This document shows positions 53,763 through 64,000 of a DNA stretch of 64,000 nucleotides, in pieces (position 1 is the first letter of the stretch; each line of letters begins with the position of its first letter). The stretch lies in the NCBI GenBank assembly GCA_009763385.1, contig CM019830.1:94738649-94802648 (forward strand), read 5' to 3'. The notes beneath the pieces were generated by a model that was not told the origin of the DNA, made no database searches, and worked only from the letters and a program-made list of their open reading frames with translations. The translations under genes and the position numbers were made by a program. The stretch is from Coix lacryma-jobi var. lacryma-jobi (lineage: Eukaryota; Streptophyta; Magnoliopsida; Poales; Poaceae).

Positions 53763-55039
53763 CTCTAGTTATTCCCTCGATCACCTTGCATGTTTCTTTT
53801 GGGAAAGCGCTCCTGTGTGCGTTCTTCTGTCGCTATCATGGAGTTTACTGCCCGATGAAACTCGTCAGCTGTGGTCGGGTCATGCTTGATGAAATCCTTG
53901 TAATTGTACCTTTCGCAAATTCCATTGCTAAAAAGGTCAATTACTTCTCTGTCTGTTATGTCAGAGACTGTGGAGCGGATTTCGGAGAAGCGTCTGTAGT
54001 ACTCCCGCATTGTCTCGTTTTTCTGCTGCTTGCAGGTTCTAAGCTGGGTTCGAGGGTCCGATCGCTCTGGGACACCCACAAAGTTCTCTATGAAAATGCG
54101 GTGAAGTTGTTCCCAGGAGTCAATGGACTCGGGCTTAAGTCTGTCAAACCATGCAAGGGGCATTGTCTCTAGAGCAATGGGGAGAAATAGTGCTTTAACA
54201 TCATTGCTTCCTCCTGCTAACTCGACTGCTTGAGCATACAACCTGAGCCATCGTTTAGGTTCTGTCTTCCCGTCGTACTTTGAGTAGTTCCCGGGCTTGA
54301 ACTTTTGTGGGAACAGGACTCCTCGGAGCCTCTGGGAAAAGCAGGGGAAGCGATCGACTGCGTCAGATGCTAAGATGTTGACTCCTCGATATGATGATTC
54401 TACTCCTCCTTCCGCTTGATCAGGTACCCGGTTGCCCAGGCGACTCCTTACTGGAGCCCGGCCGAGCTGCTCATGAACGGGTCGCCTCTGACTTGGATGA
54501 GATGAATCTTGTTCATCGGCTAAGGATTCAAGGTTTCGACCTTTGAGCTGTAGCACGGTAGTCTGAAGCATGATCAACCGTCGTTCTTCGTCAGGGGTGC
54601 GGTTGTCCTTGGCTCCCATCTCCGTGGCTAAAGCCATAACGTTTTGGTAGGGTGTCTGGTAAACCTTGTGACCAGCAACCCTCATGAATTCAGGTTCGAG
54701 GTTGCGTGAACAATCAACCCGTCGTCGATTGCGATCGTCGTGAGACTGAATTTCCTGGTCCCTCTCTTGATGAATTTGGCGCTCGGCTTCCTCTTCCAGA
54801 CGCCTTTGACTATTATATTCTTCAAGTCGTACTTGGTAACGCTCCATGGCCTCCTTTAGATGAGTTGCTTGCCTTCTGCGAGCATCTTTGGCCTGATTCT
54901 TCCTTATTCTTTCTGCCTTCATAGTCTCGGTTTCTCTAGGTCCTTCTGGGTCGTTATCGGATATCATACTCAAGGTTTCATCATCTTGGTGGACATCTGG
55001 AGGAGTTGGAGGTCGTAGAGATGACTGATGTCCTGCCAT
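53763..55039 (-). pseudogene. Tat gag
   Basis: ATG at 55039 (minus). 424 codons open, starting MAGHQSSLRPPTPPDVHQDD. A charged coiled-coil segment (KDARRRQATHLKEAMERY to QRRLEEEAERQIHQERDQE) leads into the Retrotrans_gag domain (FKPGNYSKYDGKTEPKRWLRLY, MPLAWFDRLKPESIDSWEQL, YYRRFSEIRSTVSDI). A stop near 53763 cuts it; the sequence beyond continues in the same protein with a degenerate zinc knuckle (CPFHPKGGHQARHC) before another stop, then the protease. So the ancestral gag-pol was one frame. Forms the particle shell. Confidence 0.88.
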
Positions 55040-55084
55040 GAAGACTTCACAAGTGTAGCCTTGGTTTGTTGATCCCGGTGTAAC

Positions 55085-55612
55085 TCACTCCAAGGTAGAG
55101 GCACTAGAGTTTAGCTCTGTTGAGGTATCGTGTTCCTCAGAGGGGAGCTGATGTCCGTGTTGGTACGGGAGTTGCTGGTCGATTGTGCCGACCAACCTAG
55201 CCGGGGCTGGTTGTATTGGCCAATGGACGATGTTACCCTCCTTAGTTGAACTGAAAATGAGTCCTTGTTGGGCTCCAGTCAAAGGGATCTGTTGAAGCTT
55301 TTTGAACTTTGATCCAATCAACTCCTGGAAGTTTTCAGCCGAATTGCGCAGTCCGAAGAGGATACGGGGTCTGGAGTCCGAGTCCTTCTTGGACCGAGAG
55401 TTCGTATCCGAGTAGGAGTCGGATAATCCAGCCTGGTCCCCAGATTCTTGCGATTCTTTGATCGTGAGGTTTGCTAGGTCTCGAGCGAGATGATCTGACT
55501 TTGACGTTGCTTGCGCTTCTGAGTCTATTTGAAGTTGACGATGCAGCTTTCCTTGATCATCTGTGATGCATGTCCATGAGCCAAAAACAAAAATTGATCC
55601 CGCCGAGAACAT
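55085..55612 (-). CDS. Upstream frame of the Tat element (175 aa, unknown)
   Basis: A 175-codon frame between the PBS and gag, on the coding strand. Begins MFSAGSIFVFGSWTCITDD, then a hydrophilic region (SDSYSDTNSRSKKDSDSRPR, LRNSAENFQELIGSKFKKLQ) and no domain I recognise. Such leader frames occur in RIRE2-like elements, so it may be a real small protein or an N-terminal extension of Gag; the stop at 55085 separates it from the gag ATG by 43 bases. Confidence that it is coding is moderate because it stays open in an element with many stops. Confidence 0.5.
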   Translation of the reverse strand: MFSAGSIFVFGSWTCITDDQGKLHRQLQIDSEAQATSKSDHLARDLANLTIKESQESGDQAGLSDSYSDTNSRSKKDSDSRPRILFGLRNSAENFQELIGSKFKKLQQIPLTGAQQGLIFSSTKEGNIVHWPIQPAPARLVGTIDQQLPYQHGHQLPSEEHDTSTELNSSASTLE

Positions 55613-55658
55613 GTTGAAGTGGTTCGTCGAGCTCTTGATTGCGGAATCGCCGAGAGCC

Positions 55659-55676
55659 CCTACCTAGCGCGCCAGC
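55659..55676 (-). other. Primer binding site of the Tat element
   Basis: Minus strand, directly after the 5' LTR: CTGGCGCGCTAGGTAGGGG-type sequence, the TGGCGC...GGGG form usual for grass gypsy elements. Which tRNA primes it cannot be settled by eye. Confidence 0.7.
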
Positions 55677-56104
55677 TGTCGGTGTTTGTTAACCAGCAAC
55701 TCGTCTTGAGGATTCTCAGACGATTTGTTCGGTGGGGATCGGCGTTCGTAGAACTCAGCGAGTACACAGGGACAACGATTTATACTGGTTCAGGCCGCTT
55801 AATAGCGTAATACCTTACGTCCAGTGCGGCGTGTCCCTTGCCTTATGATTCAAGATTCAATGATAGGAGTATGCGCCAGCCTCCCCTTATATATCCGGGT
55901 GATACACGGCGTATACCGAGTCCTAGTCGATTACAACAAAGGAGCCCTATTCTAATTACAAGACTTCCTTTAGGAATTCGATTAAGTTACAATGAGAGTC
56001 CTAATCCATGTAGACTTCGTATCATGTCCTAGGATCTCCCGTGTCGTCCAGGGTCAATCCGAGTAACCATCTTCTGATGACATCTCTGATATCCTGGTCC
56101 GTCC
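55677..56104 (-). repeat. 5' LTR of the Tat element
   Basis: 428 bp, the same length as the 3' copy, 16 differences. The outer terminal base on the plus strand is C instead of A (GTCC rather than GTCA). TATA box on the minus strand at about 55885-55896 (plus reading CCTTATATATCC). Confidence 0.9.
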
Positions 56105-56109
56105 GATCG

Positions 56110-56605
56110 CTCAGACAGTCCGCGCGTATCATGTACTCAGGGCGCGGACAGTCCGCGCGTCGGGCTCGAGCCAGACCAGTGGCTCCGCGGCTCGGCTGTT
56201 TGTGTTCGGGTTGACCGGTGGACAGTCCGCCGTAGTAACCCGCGGACAGTCCGGGACTGTCCAGGAGCTATTCAGCAGCGTTGTTGTTTTTAGGAATTGG
56301 CCGGTGGATAGTTCGCCAAGCTATCCCGTACAGTCCGCCGTTGGGCAGAAAGTCCGCGGTCGGAACTCCGGACAGTCCGGGACTTGGCTGAAGCTTGCGT
56401 TTTAGTGCGATTGTCCTCCCGACTTTTTGGCTTGGTTTTCGGACTTCTCGTTTGGCCCTAGAGTTCACCAAGGAATACTCTCTAAGTATCTTTGCTACTT
56501 GTTAGCATCAGTATTTGGAGATTTTCTGACGTAGCCGTCCATCTACGTCCGGGAGTCGGTTTTGGGGGTTGAACTTGAGTCATAGTTTTCGGTGTTTGGC
56601 TTGCT
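56110..56605 (+). repeat. S3 5' LTR, part 3, with CGGACAGTCCG array; LTR end and PBS deleted
   Basis: About ten copies of ACAGTCCG / CGGACAGTCC words in 56110-56385 occupy the place of the decamer arrays of S1 and S2. The remaining LTR (CCCTAGAGTT... to TCATAGTTTTCGG) follows loosely. The LTR end, PBS and the start of gag are missing: the sequence passes at about 56605 into GTCGGCCTAT, which in S1/S2 lies about 20 codons inside gag. Confidence 0.65.
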
Positions 56606-56609
56606 CTTG

Positions 56610-57334
56610 TCGGCCTATATCCAGAGTATGAGTGCTTAATTTGGGATATTTGCAACTCTGCTAATTATGTGGTCTTGGGTGCTCGTGTGACTCAGCATCA
56701 GATCAATGAGCACGATGCCAATAGCCGAGCCCGTAATGCTCTTTTTTCCTGTTTGAGCATGTCTGAGTTTGATCGCGTTTCTCACCTCGCTACGGCTCAG
56801 GAGATTTGGGCGACTCTCATGCGTTTTCATGAGGGAACCACTCAAGTCAAAAACCGTCTCTACGAGTCGCACAAGCGAGAGTATGAGAATTTTTGACACA
56901 TGCCTGGCGAGAGCATAGAAAGTTTATTCACTCGCTTTCAGGGGATTCTCAACAGGATGAGGGCTAACAAGGAGCTGTTGCCTTTCGACGATCATGAGAG
57001 AGCTCTCAAGCTACTCCATACTCTTGATCGGTCGGTGTGGAATTCCAAGGTTCAGGCGATCATCGAATCGCCTAACTATGAGACTCTCACCTGCGACGAG
57101 CTCTTTAGTAAGCTCAAGTCCAGTGAGATTAATGCGATGGCGGGGGCTTCTTATGAAAATCCTTCTAGCCCGTCGATGGCTTTGGTTTCTGTCTCTTCTG
57201 CTAACCCCTTTGGAGGTTTTGCTTTGTCTTCTCTCCTTTCTGTCACAGAGGAGCAGCTGGAGTTCATGGCGGACGATGAGTTGGCACTGTTAGCCAACCG
57301 GTTCTCGCGGTTCCACAACAACCGCATGTACCGT
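56610..57334 (+). pseudogene. S3 gag, N-terminal part without start
   Basis: Matches S1/S2 gag from the tyrosine-leucine after WKIRMSA onward (WDICNSANYVVLGARVTQHQI, SRARNALFSCLSMSEFD). TGA at 56894-56896 replaces an arginine. An early frame slip lies near 56630. The frame is then open to 57334 (PGESIESLFTRFQGILNRM to FSRFHNNRMYR). At accgt (57330-57334) it is cut by a 4.4-kb solo LTR and continues at 61746. Confidence 0.85.
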
Positions 57335-60300
57335 TGTAACACCCCTGGTGTTAAGCAACCCTAAATGCATAACTTGACATCTCATGAGCATAAGCATCAT
57401 CATCATCCCATGTTGCATTTTGTTTGTTAAGTGTCATTTCATGTGTTGGCTTGCAATGTTATGCTTGGTGAGATGCTTGTTTGACTTGCTTTTGGAGTGT
57501 GTTAGTCTCCTAAGTAGTTGAACCTTGTTGAGGAGTCCAAATGAAGCTAGGTTTGTGTTGGTCTTTTTGGCTAACCAAGTCATTAACCCTAGATGCCTTA
57601 ATGGAGCCCTAGGAGCCCATTTGTTTGACTAACTGAGACCTCCTTGATAGAAGCTTTGCATGGCTGTGGGCCCTTAACCAAAAGTGTGTAGAATTTAGAG
57701 TAGAACAAAAAGCGTTTAAGGGCCAACTCGTGAAAATGAGTTTAACAAGGTGTTTTAGGACCCACAAGGCAGAAATGGGGGAGGTTAGACTTAGAAAAAT
57801 TTCCTAAGTCCCTAACTGGCAAAACAGTTACGCTGAGCGATCTTTGGAGCTTTTCTGGGAGCAATCTAGGCTGAACCAAAGCTTGATCTTATAACCAAAG
57901 TTGTAGTTGGCATGTAGCTCTACTCAATGGAACAAGTGGTTTAGCGTTTCATCAAGTGGATTAGGAGATAATCGCATCCAAAATTCGGCCGTCAGTCGGC
58001 CATCGGCGACTGAATCGGCCGATTCAGTTTGAATCGGGCCATGCCGTGCCGACCGCGCGTAGGACTCGCCCGCCGCGTGGCGCGCGCCGGCCGGGGATGC
58101 AGCGTTCGCGCGCGGCGTGGCGTGCACAAGGCCGCCTCGCCCCTGCCCGAAGCCGCACTCCCTCCATTCTGTCCCTCTCGCTCTCTCGCCGTCGCCCAAG
58201 CGGAAGAGAGGGGGGGGGGAATAGAGCGCCGCCGCCGTTCGCCGCCGTCCGGCCGCCTCGCCGCAAGCCCAACCACCCACAAGGCTTCGCCGTGAGCCCC
58301 CGCATCTCTTGCTACCCTTAGCGCCCCAAAGGAGACCCTAGGAAAGCCTCGGGAGGAGCCGCCGCCATGGCCGCCGAGCTCGGTTCGCCGTGGCCGGCAT
58401 CCTTCCCGTGGTTTCGTGTCGCCCTAGCTCACGTTCAAGGGTTAGGGAGATTCGTAGAAGATGTAGAAGGTGACGGTTTGGCCGGTTAGGGTTTGGAGAC
58501 CGCGGTACGTCGCGCCCACCATGTTCGCCAAGGCCGGCGAGCTCGGTCCGCCGTGGCCAACCCCCTTCCCGTGCCCGTCCGTTGGTCTTAGCTAGCGTTC
58601 GCGAGTCGCCTTGGACCGTAGAAGGAGTTGGTGGTGTTGGTTGAGCCGATTAGGGTTTGGTAGTGTTAGTACGCCGCGTTCGCCGTCCGCCATGGTCGCC
58701 GGAGTCGGCATGGCCGTGGTCGCGGGTGCTCGGAGTAGGAGCCCTGGCCCCTGAGCCTCGGGTTAGGGTTGTGAAGGTCGCCGGAGTAGAAATCGCGCGT
58801 TGGTTTGGCTCGGGATGACCGGAGCCGGCCGGCGTAGCATGTCCGCGCCACCGTGTCCGCCATGGTCGCCAGCGAGCTCGATTCGAGCATGCGCTAGGCC
58901 TGAGTGTGGTACCGTCGGGTGCGGAAGAAGGAGAGGAGTAGGGTGGAGGTGTCCGTTTCGCCGGAGAGGTCGCCGCCGGCGAGCTTCGTCGCGGTCAACC
59001 TTTCCCCTGCTTCGGTGTGACTGACCGGTGGGGTCGGTTTGACCAAGGGTCCCGCGGGTCAGTGGCTCGCGTCCTGGTTGTCAGTGTCTTGGGTGCAATA
59101 GCCTGGGTGCGTGTAGCAGTTTAGGTTAAAGGGTTTTTCAGGGTTTTGTTTAAATAGGTTTCAGAAATGTTTGATTAGTTTGTTTAATTCATATCTTGAG
59201 TTCCATAAATGCTAAAAAGGTGAAACAAGTTCTGTTAAGTTTGTTGTGATGAGTTCTATGCATGAAAAATATAATATGTCCAGTTTGTGATAAAGTTGTG
59301 TGTGGTTATATTTAATTCATGTTTAGGCTGAAATCTTGTTAAATGCATAGTAATCTGTGTATTGCTCAGAAAAATGTGATTCTTGTTTTGTTAGGTTTGT
59401 ATTGATGAATAGCTTCTGGGAAAAATGTAATATGATGTTGTTCTGTGGAATATTTTGGCAGTAGCAATTAAAATGAATAAATGATATTTTCTTGTTTATT
59501 TTGTAGTAATTAAAATATGACGAGTTTGAACCTGAGAATTTTTATACACTGCTCTTGTGCTAAGAAGTTCAGTAGAAAAATGAGAAATCTATTGTTTGAC
59601 ACTTTCTGCTAGGATGTGTAGTTCAAAGCATCTTTTCATGATAGAATTTGTCTTTTTCATAGGGAATGGAGTTTAAGTTAAAATGGGATGAAATTTGGAC
59701 AGGGGACTAGATTAGGTGTTGTTCACTTCCAGTAATTTCTGTAGATTTTTCTGAAGCTGTCTAGGATGTGTTGCTGTTATAGGCTTCATTAAATGGATTA
59801 TTTCAGCAAGCAATTAAAGGGGAATAAATTAATTAAGTGAAGTGCTTGCTGTGGTAATTGTGAGTCCTAACCAACTAATTAGGTAGGTTAATTGTTGGTT
59901 GGATGTTTAGATCTTTTGTAATCACTAGTTTGATGTGACTACCTTGTTGAAGAGAACGCAGTAGATGACATGTGCTTATCTCCTGAGTTATCTTGTTCTA
60001 TGTTGCATCCCCATGCATTCCATGTGCATTCATATTACTTATGCGTGTTATGCATCATACAGGATCGGTAGTGGAGACCCAGAACTCACCACCGGAGGAG
60101 CCGTGTCCGGAGGAGACCCAGGACTAGAGGACCGAAGAAGGAGACGTCGAGGACCTGCCTGAGTGCCACGACCATCGTCCCTCTGACTTTGAACGAGGCA
60201 AGCCCCAGAGCATCCCACTCCTACGGTTTGCAATTGCAATTACGAATTAACCTGATATGTTTGTTGCATTAGGTTATAGGAGTTGAGTGATACCGTTGAT

Positions 60301-61740
60301 GCATTATTTACTTATCCTTGTCCACCTGCAATTATATCTTGTTATCCCTATTAAGTCTAGGCTCGTTTATGCTTAGCCTGCTTAGACCGGTAAAAGTCGG
60401 GTGATTTCCTGTCTCCCGCCTATAGGTGGATACTGATCATGACTAGCCTCGTGCTATCATGGAGATAACCATGTGATAATTAATTTGAGACCAGGCGGGA
60501 TGTAGGAGCAGCAGGACATGGGTTCTGTGTGCTAGTAGTCTCCTGTCTGTGTCGATTAGGACCCGACGAAGGCACACCTCAGTCATTTTGAACGCGTCAA
60601 TCACTTAACGGAGCAGGTCGGAGTACCTCCCGTGAAGCCGAGTAGGGCTATTCGAGCCGATGATGGAGATGTTGACGCCTAACACCCAGGGCCTTATATG
60701 TACCGTGGGCAACTATTCTGAGCAACCTGCCATGGTCCGTGGACAGGCGGGGCCTGACTGACCTGGCATGACCATGGGCAGTTATAGCTTGAGCGACCTG
60801 GCATTGAGATAACCCCCGGTGTAGAAGGGCCCATGACCGTCCCGCGTGTTGTGTTCTCGAATTTCCTGAAGTGGTCGCCGACGACTGCCTGGCAAGGTGT
60901 GATCGGGCGAGTGTGCGACATCTTTGTCCCCAGCTAGGTAGGAATCGATTATAATCGCCATCGCTCCTGGTTAGTGAGTAACTTGATTGGGCATGTGTTA
61001 CCGTAGTAACTTATGGAACTAAAGATGGTTATGGTACTGAATCTGAAAGGCTATTGATGAAATAGTCCCTCTTGTTGATTAAATAGTCAAGTGTTTGCTC
61101 TAGATCAGGTGCAAATCTAGTTAATTAGGCTGATTACTTAAAACTGACTGCTAATGCTCTAATGTTGATTATTTAATAATGAAAACGCTTTTATGCAAAA
61201 GGGTAAGTATGGCCAACCCCAAATACATCCTTGCATACTCCTTGGTGTCGTTTATTTCTGGTTTATGACGGGTAAGTCTAGCTGAGTACCTTCTCGTACT
61301 CAGGGTTCTATTCCCTTGTTGTTGCAGATGGGCAATGCTTCTACGGCTATTGCGAGAACTGTCTATACCCCGTCGAGGGTGGTGACTAGACCATGGGCAT
61401 GGTCAACTCTTATCCTTCCCTGATGCTTTTGTGGATGATCAGGCATTGGCACCGTATTGTGAACTGAGAACTTATGTTTAAAACTATGTTGCTTCCGCTT
61501 TCGAAATTCGAACTATGGTTTGTAATAACTATTGAACTCCGATGTATTTGAATTATGTGTGAACTGAATGTACCTCATGGACATGTACGCTAATCTATTA
61601 TGATCTTGGCTAAAGTTGAATGATTTGAAATCCTTCGAGATTTCCGGAGTACCGGGTTTGTACGAGCTTAAGTATCTGAAATCTCTGTGAAAGCGGGGAT
61701 TCGATGCTTAATCTGGTATAAATTGGTCGGTTCTGTCACA
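57335..61740 (+). mobile_element. 4.4-kb solo LTR (Tekay/Del-like) with target duplication accgt
   Basis: TGTAACACCCC at 57335 and CTGTCACA at 61740, flanked by accgt (57330-57334 and 61741-61745), exactly splitting S3 gag. No gag, pol or internal second LTR is visible, so it is a solo LTR or an LTR-like non-autonomous element. The TGTAACACCC start and the length suggest the Tekay/Del chromovirus branch; this is inference. 57960-59040 is GC-rich with three related CGCCATGGTCGCC / GAGCTCGGTTCGCC modules. 59100-60060 is AT-rich. Orientation is taken from the TGTAACACCC start. Confidence 0.75.
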
Positions 61741-61745
61741 ACCGT

Positions 61746-63150
61746 GGCCGCGGAGGAGGACGAGGTGGCTGTTACGAGTGTGGAGGCTTGGACCACTTCA
61801 TAGCCAATTGCCCGAAGAAGAACAAACAAGCTTTCGGCAAGGCGGATCATGGCCACAAGTATGACTTCGGCAAGCATAAGGAGAAGTACGTCCCCGCAAA
61901 GCACAACCGGAGGGGCGGCTTCAACAAGGAATACATCAAGGAGAAGTACTTGGAGAAGGCCAAGGCCGAGCAGCGTGCCTTCTTTGCCATGCTCAGCGAC
62001 GTCGACGACTCGGACGACGACTCCACTGCTTCAAGCGATGATGAGTTCGAGAAGAAGAAGATCGAGGACAAGCTGAACGGTCTTTGCTTCTTCGCCTATG
62101 ACGAGGGCTTCTGCACCATGGCCCTCGGCGATGAGGTCAACTGTGAGCTGGAGGAGATGCCTCAGAACGACAACGACGACGACTCCTCCCAGGTACCTCA
62201 GACCCCTAATGAGCTTTCTGCTGAGGTCAATAAACTTACTGCCGCCCTCCTTAGTCAAGATAAACTGCTTAGACGTGCTGCTAGAGAGAGGAAGGAGTTT
62301 ATGCAGAAGTGGGAGGATGCGGTGAAGGAGCTTGAGTCTGTCAAGTCCACCGTTGTCGTGACTGAAGAGGATGAGTGTGAGATGTGCTCCAAGCACATGA
62401 CTGACTTGCTCACTTTGAGGGGGAAGTATGTTGCTTTGGTTGGAGAGATGGATGAGCTTAGGGCTAGACCCGTGTTGCTGGGTGCGTGCAAGTCTTGTGC
62501 AGACTTGCAATCCGAGTTGGCAGAGAAGAATGCCAAGATTGTGTCTCTTGAGAGGGCCAGCTCGGATAGCACTTGTGTGTCTAAGTGCGCCTTGTATGAG
62601 GGTTTGGAGATGGAGATTGTGAATGTGAAGCAAGATAAGATGCAAACCGAGGAAGAAAACACATACCTTCGGACCATCTTGTCGTGGGTGTCTAGTGGTG
62701 AGCCGCAACTTGGGATGATGATTGCCCAATTCAAACGTGCTGCTGGAGGTCCCGGTGTTGGCTTTGCTCAGGTTGTGGAGAGTGCTACATCTTTTGGGAA
62801 GGTTGGAGAGTTTAGTGGTCTTAAGCCGAGTGAGAAGCCAAATTCCACCACTACTCCCAAACTAACCAAAATTCCACCCAAAGAGCCTCTCAAGCCGAAC
62901 ACCAAGGATGGAGTGCTTGTGGAAGCTCCAAGAGCTCCACGCAAGAAACAGACATGGGCTCCAAAACCAAACCACCTCAGGAACAAGCTAGACACTATGC
63001 CACCAATCCATGAGGAGCTCATGCCACAAAAGAGCCAAGTGATCCACACCCACTACCGTGAGTACCAACAACCCCCTATGAGAGCGGTGAGGTACCATTG
63101 TGAGCATTGTGGGAGAGATGGACACTTGAGGGAGTTTTGCTTTCGGCGCA
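61746..63150 (+). pseudogene. S3 gag, C-terminal part
   Basis: Resumes right after the accgt duplication with GGCYECGGLDHFIANC, the first CCHC knuckle (about 61767-61811). The acidic stretch (DVDDSDDDSTASSDDEFEKKK), the charged coiled-coil middle, and the second knuckle (CEHCGRDGHLREFC, about 63099-63141) follow. The frame is open throughout, which is surprising for such an old element. At FRRM it is cut by the LTR at 63151. About 80 percent or more identical in protein to S2 gag. Confidence 0.88.
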
Positions 63151-63593
63151 TGTGGGGATATAGACCCCAGGGTACCACACGATGGTACATGGGCCTCACC
63201 ACTAGGGGTCGTCCGGCCCACATGATGAAGACGTGCGGCGCACGGCATGCACCGCACGATAGTTGTAATCTAGATATAGTACCAACTCGGATACTTACCA
63301 TGTAACTCTGTCCCTTCGGAATATATAAGGAGGGGCAGGGGTCCTCCAAGAGGACACAGGGACAACAGGTCCTATGTGAGGTCATAAGCCAGATCCAATC
63401 AATATACAGAGTAGACAACTCGACGCAGGACGTAGGGTATTACGCTAACCTAGCGGCCCGAACATGGATAAACCTCTGTGTTCATCTACTTTTGCCCTGT
63501 GTCACGTCTGGGTCGTCATCTTGCGCACCTTCCCCTCTAATCTACCACCTTGGGCATACCCCTAGGTGGACTATCGACCATATTTCGTCGACA
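63151..63593 (+). repeat. 5' LTR of a gypsy element running off the window
   Basis: TGTGGGGATATAGACCCC to TTCGTCGACA, 443 bp, followed directly by a gypsy-type primer binding site. A TATA box ATATATAAGG is at 63321-63330. The left flank gcgca (63146-63150) should recur at the other end outside the window. Confidence 0.85.
63321..63330 (+). promoter_or_regulatory. TATA box of the terminal gypsy LTR
   Basis: ATATATAAGG at LTR position 171-180, followed by a G-rich stretch; the same box as in the Tat LTRs. Confidence 0.6.
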
Positions 63594-63594
63594 G

Positions 63595-63612
63595 TGGCGC
63601 CCACCGTGGGGC
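63595..63612 (+). other. Primer binding site of the terminal gypsy element
   Basis: TGGCGCCCACCGTGGGGC starts one base after the LTR end; the usual form in grass Tat/Athila-type gypsy elements. Confidence 0.8.
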
Positions 63613-64000
63613 ATGTGCGTACGGACGCCATGACGACTCAGATGGTTTTCTTCCTCGTTTCCATGACTCTTCCGGAGGCTTCACGATTCGTCGTCGGGTT
63701 GTTCTCCTGGACCACCGACGTCGACGGAACCACCAGGGCGTGGAGGCGGTGCAGTTTTTCCCTGTGCCGAACGGATCTGCTTTCATCACTTCAGCGTCGG
63801 CAAGACCAGCCTCGACATCTCTTCGAGGTCATCTTCCCCGGCGCTCCGACCACACTTCCCCTCTATCGGGGATAGCGTGTCGACAATACCGATCTGATCG
63901 AATCCATCGATCGGGTCACGACAGGCTTCAATGACACTCTCGCTCTCGTAGATCTGATCAGAGATCGATCTCCGAGCACGACATCGTCGTACCTCTCGTT
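63613..64000 (+). other. Leader / start of gag region of the terminal gypsy element
   Basis: Two overlapping frames are open here (one from ATG 63630, one in the next frame to 63934), but neither shows a recognisable gag domain. The element continues beyond the window; which frame is used cannot be told. Confidence 0.4.

Larger units (their letters stand above)
41903..56104 (-). mobile_element. Tat-lineage Ty3/gypsy element (14.2 kb) with antisense gene
   Basis: LTRs of 428 bp at 55677-56104 (5') and 41903-42330 (3') differ at 16 sites (3.7 percent), giving an inferred age near 1.5 million years at 1.3e-8. Order on the minus strand: LTR, PBS, an upstream 175-codon frame, gag, protease, RT, RNase H, a second RNase H, integrase, then a long 3' region with a plus-strand gene, a CACTA insertion and the 3' LTR. 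The second RNase H domain and the antisense gene define the Tat branch (RIRE2/Grande-like). Several stops and a frameshift make the polyprotein non-functional. Confidence 0.9.

Noticed and set aside
53741..54172. 143-codon plus-strand frame opposite Tat gag
   Set aside because: Shadow of gag; no features of its own.
58024..58321. Several overlapping frames in the GC-rich block of the 4.4-kb solo LTR
   Set aside because: All frames are open because the block is over 65 percent GC; Arg/Pro/Ala-rich translations without a domain.
61788..63305. Taking the 505-codon frame as a complete gene
   Set aside because: It begins inside the first zinc knuckle of S3 gag and its last 50 codons are LTR sequence of the next element.

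Overview
This is plant nuclear DNA, almost certainly from a grass (Poaceae). The evidence is the density of nested LTR retrotransposons of grass type, an AU-SINE-like element, MITE-like repeats with grass-typical motifs, and one host gene whose first exons are GC-rich and last exons AT-rich. A panicoid/andropogonoid grass is plausible, but the species cannot be read from the sequence. About 90 percent of the window is transposable-element DNA. Only one intact host gene is seen: a papain-like cysteine protease of the RD19/cathepsin F type (30431-35912, four exons, 373 residues) with a 4.2-kb second intron full of small repeats.

Layout, left. 1-2165 is the 3' end of an Angela/BARE-like Ty1/copia element (RT tail, RNase H, 3' LTR). 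2166-5804 is a head-to-head pair of LTRs of another copia family (called X) around a piece of X gag. The minus-strand X LTR is split at a 5-bp target-site duplication (ccatg, 5800-5804 and 28449-28453) by a SIRE/Maximus-type copia element, S1 (5805-28448). S1's own 3' LTR is split (tccca, 15461-15465 and 27397-27401) by a second, structurally complete element S2 (15466-27396). LTR divergence follows the nesting: about 3 differences in 2123 bp for S2 and about 11 in 1.98 kb for S1. X itself interrupts a FAR1/MULE transposase relic (28554-29681).

Layout, middle and right. After the protease gene come fragments of Ale/Retrofit-like copia and of another LTR element. From 38968 a third, older and much interrupted SIRE-type element (S3) runs to 63150. 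It hosts a solo LTR (40048-41643, duplication caatc); a Tat-lineage Ty3/gypsy element on the minus strand (41903-56104) that has dual RNase H and a multi-exon antisense gene and itself contains a small CACTA-like transposon; a 4.4-kb solo LTR (57335-61740, duplication accgt); and the start of another gypsy element (63151 to the window end).

The most striking signal is inside the SIRE-type LTRs. Upstream of the TATA box, U3 holds a tandem array of seven short hairpins whose stems change on both sides together (CCAGG/CCTGG, CCGAG/CTCGG, CCCGG/CCGGG) while the loop stays constant. The older S3 LTR has a diverged array with a further compensated stem (CTGAG/CTCAG). Downstream of the TATA box the same LTRs carry a second array of palindromic decamers. 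Its sequence 'dialect' differs between elements (CATCGGACGC, GACCGGACGC, or a CGGACAGTCCG type) although its place in the LTR is the same. I know no standard name for either array.
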